Assembly (NCBI GenBank): GCA_030447385.1
Contig: JAUJOY010000001.1
Span: 623,629 to 687,628, forward strand
Reading direction: 5' to 3'
Source of the DNA: Mycobacteriales bacterium
Lineage (GTDB): Bacteria; Actinomycetota; Actinomycetes; Mycobacteriales; SCTD01
Length of the DNA: 64,000 nt
Under the pieces are notes generated by a model. It had not been told where the DNA came from. It saw only the letters and a program-made list of their open reading frames with translations, and made no database searches. The translations under genes were made by a program, and so were the position numbers. This document shows positions 47,082 to 56,141 of the stretch, piece after piece; the first letter of the stretch is position 1; the number at the start of each line of letters is the position of its first letter.

Positions 47082-47540
47082 ATGCCGCTCAACCGCGACT
47101 TCGTCGGCCGCAAGGCTCCTCGTGCCGAGCCGTTCGAGGTCACGCGCGGCGACATCCGGCGCTTCGCCACCGCCATCGGCGACGCCAACCCGGCCTGCCA
47201 CGACGTGGCCGCCGCGCAGGCCCTCGGTCACCGCGACCTCGTGGCTCCGCCCACCTTCCTCATCACCCTGGCGATGGCCGGTCGGACGGACTTCCTCGCC
47301 GACCCTGAGCTCGGCCTGCAGTACGAGTTCGTGGTGCACGGGCAGCAGAAGTTCGAGCTGCGCCGGCCGGTCTGCGCCGGGGACGTGCTCGACAGCGAGG
47401 CCCGCATCGAAGACATCCGGGACGCCCGCGACAACGAGCTCATGCAGATCATCTCCGAGATCTCCTGCGACGGCGAGCCCGTGGCGACGGCGACCAACAC
47501 GCTGGTGAGCCGGGGCACCGCCGCGCCGCGGGAGGTCTGA
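47082..47540 (+). CDS. hadA: HadA-like MaoC-type (3R)-hydroxyacyl dehydratase subunit
   Basis: 152-aa hotdog-fold protein of the FAS1-like/MaoC N-terminal type. In mycobacteria HadA is the substrate-binding partner of catalytic HadB in a (3R)-hydroxyacyl-ACP dehydratase. RAEPFEVTRGDIRRFATAIGDANP and LVAPPTFLITLAM are typical. ATG 47082. hadB follows four bases after the stop. Outside mycolate producers the pair probably serves general fatty acid synthesis (inference). Confidence 0.88.
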   Translation: MPLNRDFVGRKAPRAEPFEVTRGDIRRFATAIGDANPACHDVAAAQALGHRDLVAPPTFLITLAMAGRTDFLADPELGLQYEFVVHGQQKFELRRPVCAGDVLDSEARIEDIRDARDNELMQIISEISCDGEPVATATNTLVSRGTAAPREV

Positions 47541-47543
47541 GCG

Positions 47544-47963
47544 ATGCCGAGCTATGACGAGGTCGAGGTCGGCACGACCCTGCCGACCCAGGAGTTCACG
47601 CTTCAGCGCGCCGATCTCGTGCGCTACTGCGGCGCCAGCGGGGACTTCAACGTGATCCACTGGAACGAGCGGCTGGCGAAGTCCGTCGGCCTGCCCGACG
47701 TGATCGCGCACGGGATGCTGACCATGGCCACGGCCGGCCGGGTCGTCACCGACTGGCTCGGCGACCCCGGGGCCGTACTCGAGTTCGCGGTGCGCTTCAG
47801 CCGCCCGGTCGTCGTCCCGGACGACGACAGGGGCGCGACGCTGACGGTCACCGCCGCCGTCGAGGACAAGCTGGACGACAAGCGCGTCGTCATCGGCCTG
47901 CACGCGACGGTCGACGGAGGGCGGGTGCTGTCCGGGGCGAAGATGGTCGTGCGGCTGCCCTGA
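47544..47963 (+). CDS. hadB: HadB-like MaoC-type dehydratase, catalytic subunit
   Basis: 139-aa hotdog-fold dehydratase. The catalytic Asp/His pair lies in the motif YCGASGDFNVIHWNERLAKSVGLPDVIAHGMLTMA (Asp38 and His43 region), the R-hydratase signature. It forms a heterodimer with HadA. ATG 47544. No hadC homologue follows here, unlike in M. tuberculosis. Confidence 0.9.
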   Translation: MPSYDEVEVGTTLPTQEFTLQRADLVRYCGASGDFNVIHWNERLAKSVGLPDVIAHGMLTMATAGRVVTDWLGDPGAVLEFAVRFSRPVVVPDDDRGATLTVTAAVEDKLDDKRVVIGLHATVDGGRVLSGAKMVVRLP

Positions 47964-48000
47964 GCCGCCGCCGGACCACCGAGAGCCGCAGGAGCTACGC

Positions 48001-48054
48001 ATGCCTGACCTCTGGACCCTGTCCCGCCGCCCGGAGCTGCTGGCCGCCCCATGA
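48001..48054 (+). CDS. 17-codon frame coupled to the next gene
   Basis: Short frame MPDLWTLSRRPELLAAP with a good ribosome binding site (GGAG, about six bases before ATG 48001). Its stop overlaps the ATG of the next gene (ATGA). It could be a leader that couples translation, or the remnant of a larger gene; no function is evident. Confidence 0.35.
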   Translation: MPDLWTLSRRPELLAAP

Positions 48055-48974
48055 GCGACGCGCCCCCTGATGTGGTCGCGCTCGCCGAGCAGCGCGCCGC
48101 CGCCCGCACCGCGAAGGACTTCGGGGCGAGCGACCGGCTCCGCGACGAGATCGCGGCAGCCGGCTGGGTGGTCCGCGACGAGGCCGCCGGTTACGCGCTG
48201 GCCCCCCGACCGCCGTACGCCGTCCTGCCGTCGGTCGCCGACCTGCCGGACCGGCGCGCGGAGCCGGACGGCCGGCGCTGCACCGTGGCGCTGCTGGTCG
48301 AGGGCTGGCCGGAGGACGTGCGGACCTGCGTCGAGGCACTGATGCGGCACGCGCCACCCGACGTCGTCGTCGTCCTGCTGGAGAACGGCGGGACCGCCGC
48401 CGGTGCGGTCGTCCACGAGCTGGCGCAGGCGCATCCGGGCCGGATCGAGGAGCTGCACGTGGAACGGGCGGCCGGCTGGAGCGCCGCCCGCCAGGCGCTG
48501 CTCGACGCGGACGCCGCACGGGTGCACGTCCTGATGGACCCATCGACCGTGCTGGAGGGTGACGCACTGACCCCGGTGCTGCAGTGCCTCGACGACCCCG
48601 CCGTCGCGGCGGCCGGGTGGCGGGGTGTGCGCGTTCAGGACGGCTGGCGTGACTTCGCCGAGGCGGGTGCGGGTGAGGTCGAGGCGCTGCTCGGCTACCT
48701 GTTCGCGGTGCGCCGCTCCGCCGCCCGGCAGGTACCCGTGCCGGCCAAGGCGCGCTTCTACCGCAACGCCGACATGGAGTGGTCCTTCCTGCTGCGGGAC
48801 GCGGGCGTCGGCCGCCTGGTCGTGCCCGAGGGTGAGCTGCCCCTGCGGCAGGACCGGCACCGCGGCTACCACGAGACGGCGCCGGAGGTCCGCGACCGCG
48901 AGTCGAAGAAGACCTACGACCGATTCCTGCAGCGCTTCCGCGGCCGCGAGGACCTGCGGCTCCCGGCTCCTTGA
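48051..48974 (+). CDS. CysS-tail-like domain fused to glycosyltransferase-2-like domain
   Basis: 307-aa soluble protein of two parts. Residues 6-50 (VVALAEQRAAARTAKDFGASDRLRDEIAAAGW) look like the C-terminal helical domain of cysteinyl-tRNA synthetase. From about residue 75 follows a family-2 glycosyltransferase-like fold: VALLVEGWPEDVRTCVEALM, LDADAARVHVLMDPSTVLEG in the place of the DxD region, then ARFYRNADMEWSFLLRDAG. A clear DxD is not obvious, so catalysis is uncertain. ATG 48051 overlaps the short upstream frame. It converges with the aminotransferase gene. Confidence 0.65.
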   Translation: MSDAPPDVVALAEQRAAARTAKDFGASDRLRDEIAAAGWVVRDEAAGYALAPRPPYAVLPSVADLPDRRAEPDGRRCTVALLVEGWPEDVRTCVEALMRHAPPDVVVVLLENGGTAAGAVVHELAQAHPGRIEELHVERAAGWSAARQALLDADAARVHVLMDPSTVLEGDALTPVLQCLDDPAVAAAGWRGVRVQDGWRDFAEAGAGEVEALLGYLFAVRRSAARQVPVPAKARFYRNADMEWSFLLRDAGVGRLVVPEGELPLRQDRHRGYHETAPEVRDRESKKTYDRFLQRFRGREDLRLPAP

Positions 48975-48986
48975 GCACCCGTCCGG

Positions 48987-50213
48987 CTAGCGCGCTTCGG
49001 CGAGCAGCTCGGCCATCCGCGTGACCCCCTTCACGAGGTCGTCGTCGCCCAGCGCGTACGACAGCCGGAAGTAGCCGGGCGTGCCGAACGCCTCACCAGG
49101 CACGACCGCGACCCCCGCCTCCTCGAGCACCAGCTCGGCCAGCTCGGTGCTGGTCGTCGGCGTGCGACCGCGCAGAGTCTTGCCCAGCAGTCCCTTCACG
49201 GACGGGTAGCAGTAGAAGGCCCCCTCCGGCTCGGGGCAGGTGACGCCGGGGATGCCCGAGAGCAGCCGCACCATCGCGAGGCGCCGCCGGTCGAAGGCGC
49301 TGCGCATCTGCGCCACCGCGGACAGGTCCCCGCGAAGCGCGGCCAGTGCGGCCACCTGAGCGACGTTGCCGACGTTGGACGTGGCGTGGGACTGCAGGCT
49401 GGTCGCTGCGCGCACGACGTCGGGCGGCCCGATCAGCCAGCCCACCCTCCAGCCGGTCATGGCGTAGGTCTTCGCGACGCCGTTCACGACCACGCAGGTG
49501 CCCGCCAGCTCCGGGACGACGACCGGCATCGATACGTGCTGGACGCCGCCGTAGACCAGGTGCTCGTAGATCTCGTCCGCCAGCACCCAGATGCCTTGCT
49601 CGAGCGCCCACCGCCCCACCGCCTCGACCTCGGCGGGAGTCGCGACGGCGCCGGTCGGGTTGGACGGCGAGCACCACAGCAGCACCTTGGTACGCGGTGT
49701 GCGCGCCGCCTCGAGCTGCTCGACCGAGACGTGGTAGCCCTGCTCCTCGGTCGTCACCACGTCGACGGGCACCCCACCGGCGAGCTTCACCGCCTCCGGG
49801 TAGGTCGTCCAGTAGGGAGCGGGCACGAGGACCTCGTCGCCCGGGTCCAGCAGCGTCGCGAACGCCTCGTAGATGGCCTGCTTGCCGCCATTGGTGACGA
49901 GCACCTGGGCAGCCGCCACCTCGTAGCCGCTGTCCCGGGCGGTCTTCGCGGCGATCGCCTCCCGCAGCTCCGGCAGCCCGCCGGCCGGCGTGTAGCGGTG
50001 GTTGCGCGGATCGGCGCAGGCGGCGGCCGCGGCCTCGACGATCGGGGCGGGGGTCGGGAAGTCCGGCTCGCCGGCGCCGAACCCGACGATGTCCTCGCCG
50101 GCGGCCTTCTTCGCCTTGGCGCGGGCGTCCACCGCCAGCGTGGCCGACTCGGTGATCCCGCCGACGCGGGCGGACACCCGGGCGCGGACCGGAGGAGTGC
50201 TGGTCTGGCTCAT
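48987..50213 (-). CDS. aspC: Aspartate-type pyridoxal phosphate aminotransferase
   Basis: Class I aminotransferase of the aspartate subgroup (Ib), about 408 aa. [12 protein letters not shown] near the N-terminus, [23 protein letters not shown], the PLP Lys in [15 protein letters not shown], and Arg in GYFRLSYA for substrate carboxylate. It likely converts oxaloacetate/glutamate to aspartate/2-oxoglutarate. ATG 50213 gives the standard start; upstream in-frame starts at 50222 (ATG) and 50240 (GTG) are possible, since GGAGG lies further upstream. This gene commonly lies beside secE in actinobacteria. Confidence 0.9.
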   Translation of the reverse strand: MSQTSTPPVRARVSARVGGITESATLAVDARAKAKKAAGEDIVGFGAGEPDFPTPAPIVEAAAAACADPRNHRYTPAGGLPELREAIAAKTARDSGYEVAAAQVLVTNGGKQAIYEAFATLLDPGDEVLVPAPYWTTYPEAVKLAGGVPVDVVTTEEQGYHVSVEQLEAARTPRTKVLLWCSPSNPTGAVATPAEVEAVGRWALEQGIWVLADEIYEHLVYGGVQHVSMPVVVPELAGTCVVVNGVAKTYAMTGWRVGWLIGPPDVVRAATSLQSHATSNVGNVAQVAALAALRGDLSAVAQMRSAFDRRRLAMVRLLSGIPGVTCPEPEGAFYCYPSVKGLLGKTLRGRTPTTSTELAELVLEEAGVAVVPGEAFGTPGYFRLSYALGDDDLVKGVTRMAELLAEAR

Positions 50214-50274
50214 GGGCCACATCGTCCCCGGTACCTCCACCTCGGGTCCACGCGGCCCGGGCTCTGTCGGCAGG

Positions 50275-50303
50275 TTGGCCCGGCTCGGGGAACGCCGTAC
50301 ACT
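50275..50303 (+). promoter_or_regulatory. Promoter of tRNA-Trp and secE-nusG
   Basis: TTGGCC (-35, 50275-50280) and TACACT (-10, 50298-50303) are spaced by exactly 17 bases, the best housekeeping-type promoter in the window. It lies 75 bases before tRNA-Trp. Confidence 0.65.
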
Positions 50304-50377
50304 CGTCGCTCTGGGGGCCCGAAGCCTCTGCTCCGGCGCGCCCGCGCACCGAAGCGGGACGCCTCACCGGTCTCCGG

Positions 50378-50451
50378 AGGGGTGTAGCTCAGTTGGCCAG
50401 AGCGCCGGTCTCCAAAACCGGATGTCGCAGGTTCGACTCCTGTCACCCCTG
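50378..50451 (+). tRNA. tRNA-Trp (CCA)
   Basis: Acceptor AGGGGTG pairs with CACCCCT; discriminator G50451; no encoded CCA. Anticodon stem CCGGT/ACCGG with loop CTCCAAA gives CCA at 50412-50414; T-arm GCAGG/CCTGT. It sits directly before secE, as in other actinobacteria. Confidence 0.97.
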
Positions 50452-50484
50452 CACCCGCCGGCCAACCAGGATCGAGAGGACGCG

Positions 50485-50766
50485 ATGAGCGACAACGCGG
50501 GGGCTGGAACCGGCCTCAGCACGCCCGGCCGTCCCTCCGGGAGCTCCGGCAAGGTCAAGGAGCGCAGCCCCGGACGGATCAAGCGCCTGATCCTGTTCGT
50601 CAAGCAGGTGCTCGCCGAGCTCCGCAAGGTCATCTGGCCCACCCGCCGCGAGCTGCTGACCTACACCAGCGTCGTCCTCGTCTTCGTGCTCTTCATGGTG
50701 ACGGTGATCAGCATCTACGACTTCTTCTTCAGCCAGGGCGTGCTTGCGGTCTTCGGCGACGGCTGA
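50485..50766 (+). CDS. secE: Preprotein translocase subunit SecE
   Basis: 93-aa single-span translocase subunit. The hydrophilic Ser/Gly-rich head (residues 1-30) precedes the conserved amphipathic helix [22 protein letters not shown] and the membrane segment [20 protein letters not shown]. It holds SecY together in the Sec channel. ATG 50485 follows GAGAGGA. nusG begins 67 bases downstream. Confidence 0.96.
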   Translation: MSDNAGAGTGLSTPGRPSGSSGKVKERSPGRIKRLILFVKQVLAELRKVIWPTRRELLTYTSVVLVFVLFMVTVISIYDFFFSQGVLAVFGDG

Positions 50767-50833
50767 CGCGGCTCCCGCCCCGCGCCGGCCGCGCAGACCG
50801 CACGCCCCTCCCCGACCAGAACAGGACGTCCCC

Positions 50834-51682
50834 GTGTCCCAGTCCACCTTCCCCGCCGACCCGCCCGATGGGGCTGCGAGGTCCGAGCAGGGCGAGGCCG
50901 TGGACAGCACCCCCGCGGCGTTCTCGCCCGGATTCGTGCCGTCCACCCCGGCCGGGACCGCCGCCGTCGACCTCGAGGAGCTGGGCGCCGGCGGTGTCGG
51001 CGACGCCCCGAGCGGCTACCTCGACGACGCCGCGCCCGACGGGGTGGGCCTGCCGGGGGGCGCAGGCGACACCTCCGACCCCGCCGCGGACGAGGCTCCG
51101 GCGGCCGAGGAGCTCGACCCGGCCGACCAGCTGCGGGCCGAGCTGGCCGGGCAGCAGGGGGACTGGTACGTCGTCCACTCCTACGCCGGCTACGAGAACA
51201 AGGTGAAGACCAACCTCGAGAGCCGCATCTCCTCGCTCAACATGGAGGACTACATCTACGCGATCGAGGTCCCGGTCGAGGAGGTCACCGAGATCAAGGG
51301 CGGCAAGCGTCAGCAGGTCGTCCGCAAGAAGCTCCCTGGCTACCTGTTCGTGCGCATGGACCTGACCGACGAGTCGTGGTCGGTCGTGCGCAACACGCCA
51401 GGGGTGACGGGCTTCGTCGGGCAGACCTCCCGCCCGTCCCCCCTCTCACTCGACGACGTGGTCAAGATGATCGCGCCGCCCAAGCAGAAGACGGTCGTCG
51501 CCCAGAAGGCGGTCGACTTCGAGGTCGGCGAGTCCATCACGGTCACCGACGGGCCGTTCGCGACGCTGCCGGCGACGATCAACGAGATCAACCTCGACAG
51601 CCAGAAGCTCAAGGTGCTGGTGTCGATCTTCGGCCGGGAGACGCCGGTCGAGCTCTCCTTCCACCAGGTCGCCAAGCTCTAG
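50834..51682 (+). CDS. nusG: Transcription antitermination/pausing factor NusG
   Basis: 282 aa. The NGN domain starts near residue 113 ([23 protein letters not shown]), and the KOW domain follows near 230 ([22 protein letters not shown]). The first 110 residues are an acidic, Ala/Pro/Gly-rich disordered extension, as found in actinobacterial NusG but absent from E. coli. GTG 50834 is the usual start; its ribosome binding site is modest. It binds RNA polymerase and couples to Rho or ribosomes. Confidence 0.95.
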   Translation: MSQSTFPADPPDGAARSEQGEAVDSTPAAFSPGFVPSTPAGTAAVDLEELGAGGVGDAPSGYLDDAAPDGVGLPGGAGDTSDPAADEAPAAEELDPADQLRAELAGQQGDWYVVHSYAGYENKVKTNLESRISSLNMEDYIYAIEVPVEEVTEIKGGKRQQVVRKKLPGYLFVRMDLTDESWSVVRNTPGVTGFVGQTSRPSPLSLDDVVKMIAPPKQKTVVAQKAVDFEVGESITVTDGPFATLPATINEINLDSQKLKVLVSIFGRETPVELSFHQVAKL

Positions 51683-51712
51683 CTCTCCTCCCGTACCCAA
51701 GGAAGAACTGAC

Positions 51713-52150
51713 ATGCCCCCCAAGAAGAAGAAGAAGCTCACCGGCGTCATCAAGCTCCAGATCAAGGCTGGCGCGGCGACGCCCGCGCCGCCGGTAGGCC
51801 CGGCCCTCGGCCAGCACGGGGTCAACATCATGGAGTTCTGCAAGCAGTACAACGCCGCCACCGAGGCGCAGCGCGGCGACATCGTGCCGGTGGAGATCTC
51901 GGTGTTCGAGGACCGCTCGTTCACCTTCATCACCAAGACCCCGCCCGCCGCCCGGCTGATCCTCAAGGCGGCCGGCATCGACAAGGGCTCAGCCACCCCG
52001 CACAGCAAGAAGGTCGCGACGATCTCGCAGGCGCAGATCCGCGAGATCGCGACCACCAAGCTCGACGACCTCAACGCCAACGACGTCGACGCCGCCGCCA
52101 AGATCGTCGCCGGAACCGCGCGGTCGATGGGCATCACCGTCTCCGGTTGA
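51713..52150 (+). CDS. rplK: 50S ribosomal protein L11
   Basis: 145-aa protein of the GTPase-associated centre of the ribosome. [33 protein letters not shown] is the L11 signature. ATG 51713 with AAGGAAG upstream, 30 bases after nusG. First of the L11-L1 pair. Confidence 0.97.
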   Translation: MPPKKKKKLTGVIKLQIKAGAATPAPPVGPALGQHGVNIMEFCKQYNAATEAQRGDIVPVEISVFEDRSFTFITKTPPAARLILKAAGIDKGSATPHSKKVATISQAQIREIATTKLDDLNANDVDAAAKIVAGTARSMGITVSG

Positions 52151-52209
52151 TCCGGCGGGTATCCCTGTCGGGACTCGCCGTTCTGCCGTCAGCACCACCT
52201 GTGGGAGGA

Positions 52210-52256
52210 CCCGGATCGTCCGGGCCCGTTCGCACCACGGCTGCCCATCAGGGCAG
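52210..52256 (+). other. Hairpins in the rplK-rplA spacer
   Basis: The 121-base spacer holds CCCGGA-tcg-TCCGGG (52210-52224) and CTGCCC-atca-GGGCAG (52241-52256), the second directly before the rplA ribosome binding site AGAAGGAG. This could be an L1 feedback site, since L1 is an autoregulator in other bacteria, but no clear copy of its 23S rRNA target was identified. Confidence 0.4.
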
Positions 52257-52271
52257 AGAAGGAGCATCGCC

Positions 52272-52994
52272 ATGAAGCGCAGCAAGGCCTACCGGGCCGC
52301 CGCCGAGAAGGTGGACCCGGACGCCCTCTACACCCCGCTCGACGCCGTCCGGCTCGCCAAGCAGACCTCGGTCACGAAGTACGACGGGACCGTCGAGGTC
52401 GCGATGCGACTCGGCGTCGACCCGCGCAAGGCCGACCAGATGGTCCGCGGCACCGTCAACCTGCCGCACGGCACCGGCAAGACCGCCCGGGTGATCGTCT
52501 TCGCCACCGGCGAGAAGGCCAACGAGGCCCTTGCCGCGGGTGCGGACGAGGTGGGCGCCGACGACCTCATCGAGCGGATCCAGAAGGGCTTCCTGGACTT
52601 CGACGCCGCCGTCGCGACGCCGGACCAGATGGGCAAGGTCGGGCGGATCGCCCGCATCCTCGGCCCGCGGGGCCTGATGCCCAACCCGAAGACCGGCACC
52701 GTCACGGCCGACGTGGCCAAGGCCGTGAGCGACATCAAGGGCGGCAAGGTCAACTTCCGGGTCGACAAGCAGGCCAACCTGCACCTGGTGATCGGCAAGG
52801 TCTCCTTCGACGAGAAGCGCCTGGTGGAGAACTACCGCGCCGCGCTCGACGAGGTCACGCGCGCCAAGCCGGCCAGCTCCAAGGGGACCTACCTGAGGAA
52901 GGTCGCGGTGTCCACGACCATGGGCCCGGGCATCCCGGTCGACCCCAAGCGCGTGCGCAACCTGCTCGAGGACGGCTCGTCCGCCCCCGAGTAG
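52272..52994 (+). CDS. rplA: 50S ribosomal protein L1
   Basis: 240-aa L1 stalk protein. [17 protein letters not shown]..., [15 protein letters not shown], and the signature [16 protein letters not shown] are clear. ATG 52272 follows AAGGAG. A long (249-base) gap with leader-like sequence separates it from rplJ, so L11-L1 and L10-L12 are probably separate transcription units. Confidence 0.97.
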   Translation: MKRSKAYRAAAEKVDPDALYTPLDAVRLAKQTSVTKYDGTVEVAMRLGVDPRKADQMVRGTVNLPHGTGKTARVIVFATGEKANEALAAGADEVGADDLIERIQKGFLDFDAAVATPDQMGKVGRIARILGPRGLMPNPKTGTVTADVAKAVSDIKGGKVNFRVDKQANLHLVIGKVSFDEKRLVENYRAALDEVTRAKPASSKGTYLRKVAVSTTMGPGIPVDPKRVRNLLEDGSSAPE

Positions 52995-53025
52995 CCGAGG
53001 CCGAGAGGGCCGCGCCAGCGCCTGC

Positions 53026-53243
53026 TAGTCTCTCCAGCGCCCCAGACCGCCGGTCACCACTGCTCGCAGTGGTCGAAGGCTCCGCTGCGAAGCGGGCGAC
53101 CTGCGCAGGTGAACACGGACAGACCCCGGACTCCACCCGGGCTGCTGCTCCCCGTGCGCGCCTGCGCCGGGGAGCCTTCTCGTCTGCGGGGCAGCACCGC
53201 CCTCTCCCCGAGGGGCGGGCCGGCTCCGACCGAGAGGAGGCGC
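53026..53243 (+). ncRNA. Probable L10 leader (rplJL autoregulatory region)
   Basis: The region from the -10-like TAGTCT (53026-53031) to the rplJ start resembles the ribosomal L10 leader, where L10-L12 binds its own mRNA. Visible parts: AGACCGCCGGTCA, a tight hairpin ACCACTG-ctcg-CAGTGGT (53056-53073), GAAGGCTCCGCTGCGAAGC, and GC-rich stems before the start. A covariance-model search would decide the exact limits. Confidence 0.6.
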
Positions 53244-53966
53244 ATGGCCGTCGACACCGCCGACACCGGCGCTGGCACCGTCCGGCACGCCCGCGCGACC
53301 GTGCGGCCCGAGAAGGCGACCGCTGTCGCGGAGATCGCCGAGGCCTTCCGCGGCTCGTCCGCGGCTGTCCTCACCGAGTACCGCGGGCTCACCGTCAGCC
53401 AGATCAGCGCGCTGCGCACCGCGCTGGGCGCCGACACGACCTACTCGGTCGTGAAGAACACCCTGACCAGGATCGCGGCTGCCGACGCCGGCGTGACCGG
53501 CGTCGACGCCCTGCTGGAGGGCCCGACGGCGGTCGCCTTCATCGCCGGGGAGCCGGTGGCCGCCGCGAAGGTGCTGCGCGACTTTGCCAAGACCCATCCG
53601 GTGCTCGTCGTCAAGGGCGGCGTCATGGACGGCCGGGCGATGACGGCCGACGAGGTCCGCCGGCTGGCCGATCTGGAGTCCCGTGAGGTCCTGCTGGCCA
53701 AGATGGCCGGCGCGCTGCTGGCCTCGCTCAGCAACGCGGTCTACCTGCTCAACGCACCGCTGGCGCAGGCCGCTCGCGTCCTGGGTGCGCTGCAGGTCAA
53801 GGCCGAGGAGGACCCGTCGGTCCTGCAGGCGGCCGCACCTCAGGCGGCCGCACCCGAGGCGGCCGCACCCGAGCCCGCGGCGGACGCTCCGCCCGCGGCG
53901 GACGCTCCGCCCGCCGCGGACGCTCCGCCCGCCGCGGACGCCGCCGACAGCACCCCCACCGCCTGA
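53244..53966 (+). CDS. rplJ: 50S ribosomal protein L10 with repeat-rich C-terminal tail
   Basis: Stalk base protein that anchors L7/L12 dimers. The N-terminal RNA-binding domain has [17 protein letters not shown] and [10 protein letters not shown]. The L12-binding helix ends near residue 190. 240 aa is longer than the usual 165-180: the last 45 or so residues are [10 protein letters not shown] and PPAADA repeats, encoded by tandem DNA repeats. ATG 53244 follows GAGAGGAGG. Confidence 0.95.
   Translation: MAVDTADTGAGTVRHARATVRPEKATAVAEIAEAFRGSSAAVLTEYRGLTVSQISALRTALGADTTYSVVKNTLTRIAAADAGVTGVDALLEGPTAVAFIAGEPVAAAKVLRDFAKTHPVLVVKGGVMDGRAMTADEVRRLADLESREVLLAKMAGALLASLSNAVYLLNAPLAQAARVLGALQVKAEEDPSVLQAAAPQAAAPEAAAPEPAADAPPAADAPPAADAPPAADAADSTPTA
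53829..53943 (+). repeat. Tandem repeats in the 3' end of rplJ
   Basis: Three 15-base units built on GCGGCCGCACC (about 53830-53873) are followed by three to four 18-base units built on GCGGACGCTCCGCCCGC (about 53880-53943), encoding the AAAPx and PPAADA repeats of the L10 tail. Such units can change in number by slippage. Confidence 0.75.
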
Positions 53967-54041
53967 CCGGCTCCGGCCGTCGTACCACCCGTCCGAGCCC
54001 ACCGCCGCGATGCCGGCAACGATCACAGGAGGACCGCCATC

Positions 54042-54431
54042 ATGGCGAAGCTCAGCACTGACGAGCTCCTTGACGCGTTCAAGGAGATGACGCTGATCGA
54101 GCTCAGCGAGTTCGTGAAGCAGTTCGAGGAGACCTTCGGCGTGACCGCCGCTGCGCCCGTCGCGGTGGCCGCACCCGGCGGCGGCGGGAGCAGCGACACC
54201 GCTGAGGCCGCCCCCGAGCAGGATGAGTTCGACGTCATCCTCGAGGCTGCCGGCGAGAAGAAGATCCAGGTCATCAAGGAGGTCCGCAGCCTCACCAGCC
54301 TGGGCCTCAAGGAGGCCAAGGACCTTGTGGACGGCGCCCCCAAGGCCGTGCTCGAGAAGGTCGCGAAGGACGCCGCCGACAAGGCCCGGTCGGCGCTCGA
54401 GGCCGCCGGCGCCACAGTCACCCTCAAGTAG
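54042..54431 (+). CDS. rplL: 50S ribosomal protein L7/L12
   Basis: 129-aa stalk protein that recruits translation factors. N-terminal dimerisation helices [25 protein letters not shown], an Ala/Gly-rich hinge, and a C-terminal domain with [24 protein letters not shown] and the end [12 protein letters not shown] 54042 with ACAGGAGG upstream. A strong hairpin follows. Confidence 0.97.
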   Translation: MAKLSTDELLDAFKEMTLIELSEFVKQFEETFGVTAAAPVAVAAPGGGGSSDTAEAAPEQDEFDVILEAAGEKKIQVIKEVRSLTSLGLKEAKDLVDGAPKAVLEKVAKDAADKARSALEAAGATVTLK

Positions 54432-54463
54432 CACCTGCCCGCCGGCACCACCTGCGCGTCCCC

Positions 54464-54498
54464 ACGGGACGGCCCGCGCCCTCGGCGGTCCGTCCCGT
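54464..54498 (+). terminator. Hairpin terminator or attenuator after rplL
   Basis: ACGGGACGG (54464-54472) pairs perfectly with CCGTCCCGT (54490-54498), 9 bp with a 17-base GC-rich loop, 33 bases after the rplL stop. No T-run. Confidence 0.55.
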
Positions 54499-54768
54499 TC
54501 GGCCTGCCGGAACAGATCGCCGCGCCGGCCGAGCCAGGACCCCGCACCGGCGCCGGGAGAAGCCGGGTGGTTGCGGGCGTGACCGGTTCCACACGGGGCA
54601 AAGGACCGCATGTTACCGGCGAGTCAGCGAGACGGTGCCGAGCGACGTACACTCGCTCTGAGTTATCAGTTCGCTCACTGAGCGTCGCAGCTCCGTGCGC
54701 GCGCACGCCTCGCTCAGGACGTGCCGGAGGGCCGCGACCGCGGCCCCGGAGTGAAAGACGGAGTCGCA
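54499..54768 (+). promoter_or_regulatory. Promoter region of the mce operon
   Basis: 270 bases without a gene. TACACT at 54649-54654 is a good -10-like box, 115 bases before the chosen start of the ATPase gene, with no clear -35. CGCTC/GAGCG arms just downstream (about 54655-54685) could form a loose hairpin in the leader or an operator. Confidence 0.45.
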
Positions 54769-56082
54769 GTGGGCGTCGAGATCCAGGTCGAGCACCTGAC
54801 GAAGCGTTTCGGGCGGCAGACCATCTGGGAGGACGTCAGCCTCACCCTGCCGGCCGGGGAGATCAGCGTCATGCTCGGCCCGTCCGGAACGGGCAAGTCG
54901 GTGTTCCTCAAGACGCTGATCGGGCTGCTCAAGCCCGAGACCGGCTCGATCACCATCGGTGGCCGTGACATCACCAAGGTCAAGGAGCGCGAGCTCTACG
55001 AGATCCGCAAGCTGTTCGGGGTGCTGTTCCAGGACGGTGCGCTGTTCGGCTCGCAGAACCTCTACGACAACATCGCCTTCCCGCTGCGCGAGCACACCAA
55101 GAAGTCCGAGGGCGAGATCAAGCGCATCGTGCTCGAGAAGATGGAGATGACCGGCCTCGCCGGGGCCGAGAAGAAGCTCCCCGGCGAGATCTCGGGCGGG
55201 ATGCGCAAGCGCGCCGGACTGGCCCGCGCCCTCGTCCTCGACCCCGAGATCCTGCTGTTCGACGAGCCGGACTCCGGCCTCGATCCCGTGCGCACCGCCT
55301 ACCTCAACCAGCTGATCGTCGACCTCAACGCCGAGATCAAGGCGACGTTCCTCATCGTCACGCACGACATCGCCACCGCCCGCACGGTGCCGGACAACAT
55401 CGGGTTGCTCTACCGTCGCCACCTCGCGATGTTCGGGCCGCGCGAGATGCTGCTGTCCAGCAACGAGCCGGTCGTCCGCCAGTTCCTCAACGGGCAGCGA
55501 CAGGGGCCGATCGGCATGGCCGAGGAGAAGGACGCGGGCGAGCTGGCGGCGGAGGCGGCCGGCGGCGGCACCCTCGGGACGCTGCCGCCGATCCCGCAGC
55601 AGCTGCCCACGTCGGACGGCTCCCCCCGGGCGACGCAGCGGCCACCGGGCTCCTGGCTGCGCGAGCACGGCGTCGTGCCACCCCCCGGCTCCTTCCCGGG
55701 CCTCGAGGTGGACCTGCCGCAGGCGCAGGACGGGGTTCCGACCGGCTGGACCGGCGACTCGCCGCCTCGGCCGATGGCTGCATCGTCGGGAGGTGGCGCC
55801 TTCGCGGGGCGCAACGGACAGCGCGACGAGGATCGCCGCATCGAGCCGCTGCGCGATGAGGTCCGTCCGGTCCGCCCCCGGGTGCCGGCGAAGCCCCCCT
55901 GGCGCCAGGCGGGGGATGACTCGCTCGCCACCGCCCTGCTGGAGCGTCGCGGCACCGACGACCGCGGGCGCTGGACCGACACCGACACCGACCCCCACCC
56001 CGATCCCGACACCGCCGACGGCTCTGACGCCGCCGAGACAGCGCCCCCCGTCCGCGGCCGCCGCCGTGCGGCTCGTCGGTGA
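54769..56082 (+). CDS. mceG: MceG/Mkl-type ABC transporter ATPase with long C-terminal extension
   Basis: ATPase that powers Mce lipid importers. Walker A GPSGTGKS (residues 37-44), signature ISGGMRKR, Walker B ILLFDEPDSGLDP. After the ABC domain (ends near residue 240) comes a Pro/Ser/Arg/Asp-rich extension of almost 200 residues. Mycobacterial MceG also has a C-terminal extension, but shorter. GTG 54769 with GGAG five bases upstream is preferred over in-frame GTGs at 54721 and 54751. As in M. tuberculosis (mkl), it lies after rplL. Here it is followed by the whole yrbE-mce operon. Confidence 0.9.
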   Translation: MGVEIQVEHLTKRFGRQTIWEDVSLTLPAGEISVMLGPSGTGKSVFLKTLIGLLKPETGSITIGGRDITKVKERELYEIRKLFGVLFQDGALFGSQNLYDNIAFPLREHTKKSEGEIKRIVLEKMEMTGLAGAEKKLPGEISGGMRKRAGLARALVLDPEILLFDEPDSGLDPVRTAYLNQLIVDLNAEIKATFLIVTHDIATARTVPDNIGLLYRRHLAMFGPREMLLSSNEPVVRQFLNGQRQGPIGMAEEKDAGELAAEAAGGGTLGTLPPIPQQLPTSDGSPRATQRPPGSWLREHGVVPPPGSFPGLEVDLPQAQDGVPTGWTGDSPPRPMAASSGGGAFAGRNGQRDEDRRIEPLRDEVRPVRPRVPAKPPWRQAGDDSLATALLERRGTDDRGRWTDTDTDPHPDPDTADGSDAAETAPPVRGRRRAARR

Positions 56083-56141
56083 CCTGCCAGAAGCCGACTC
56101 TCCCGAGACCCTGATGAGCCCCCGAACCCGGCCGCCCCGTC

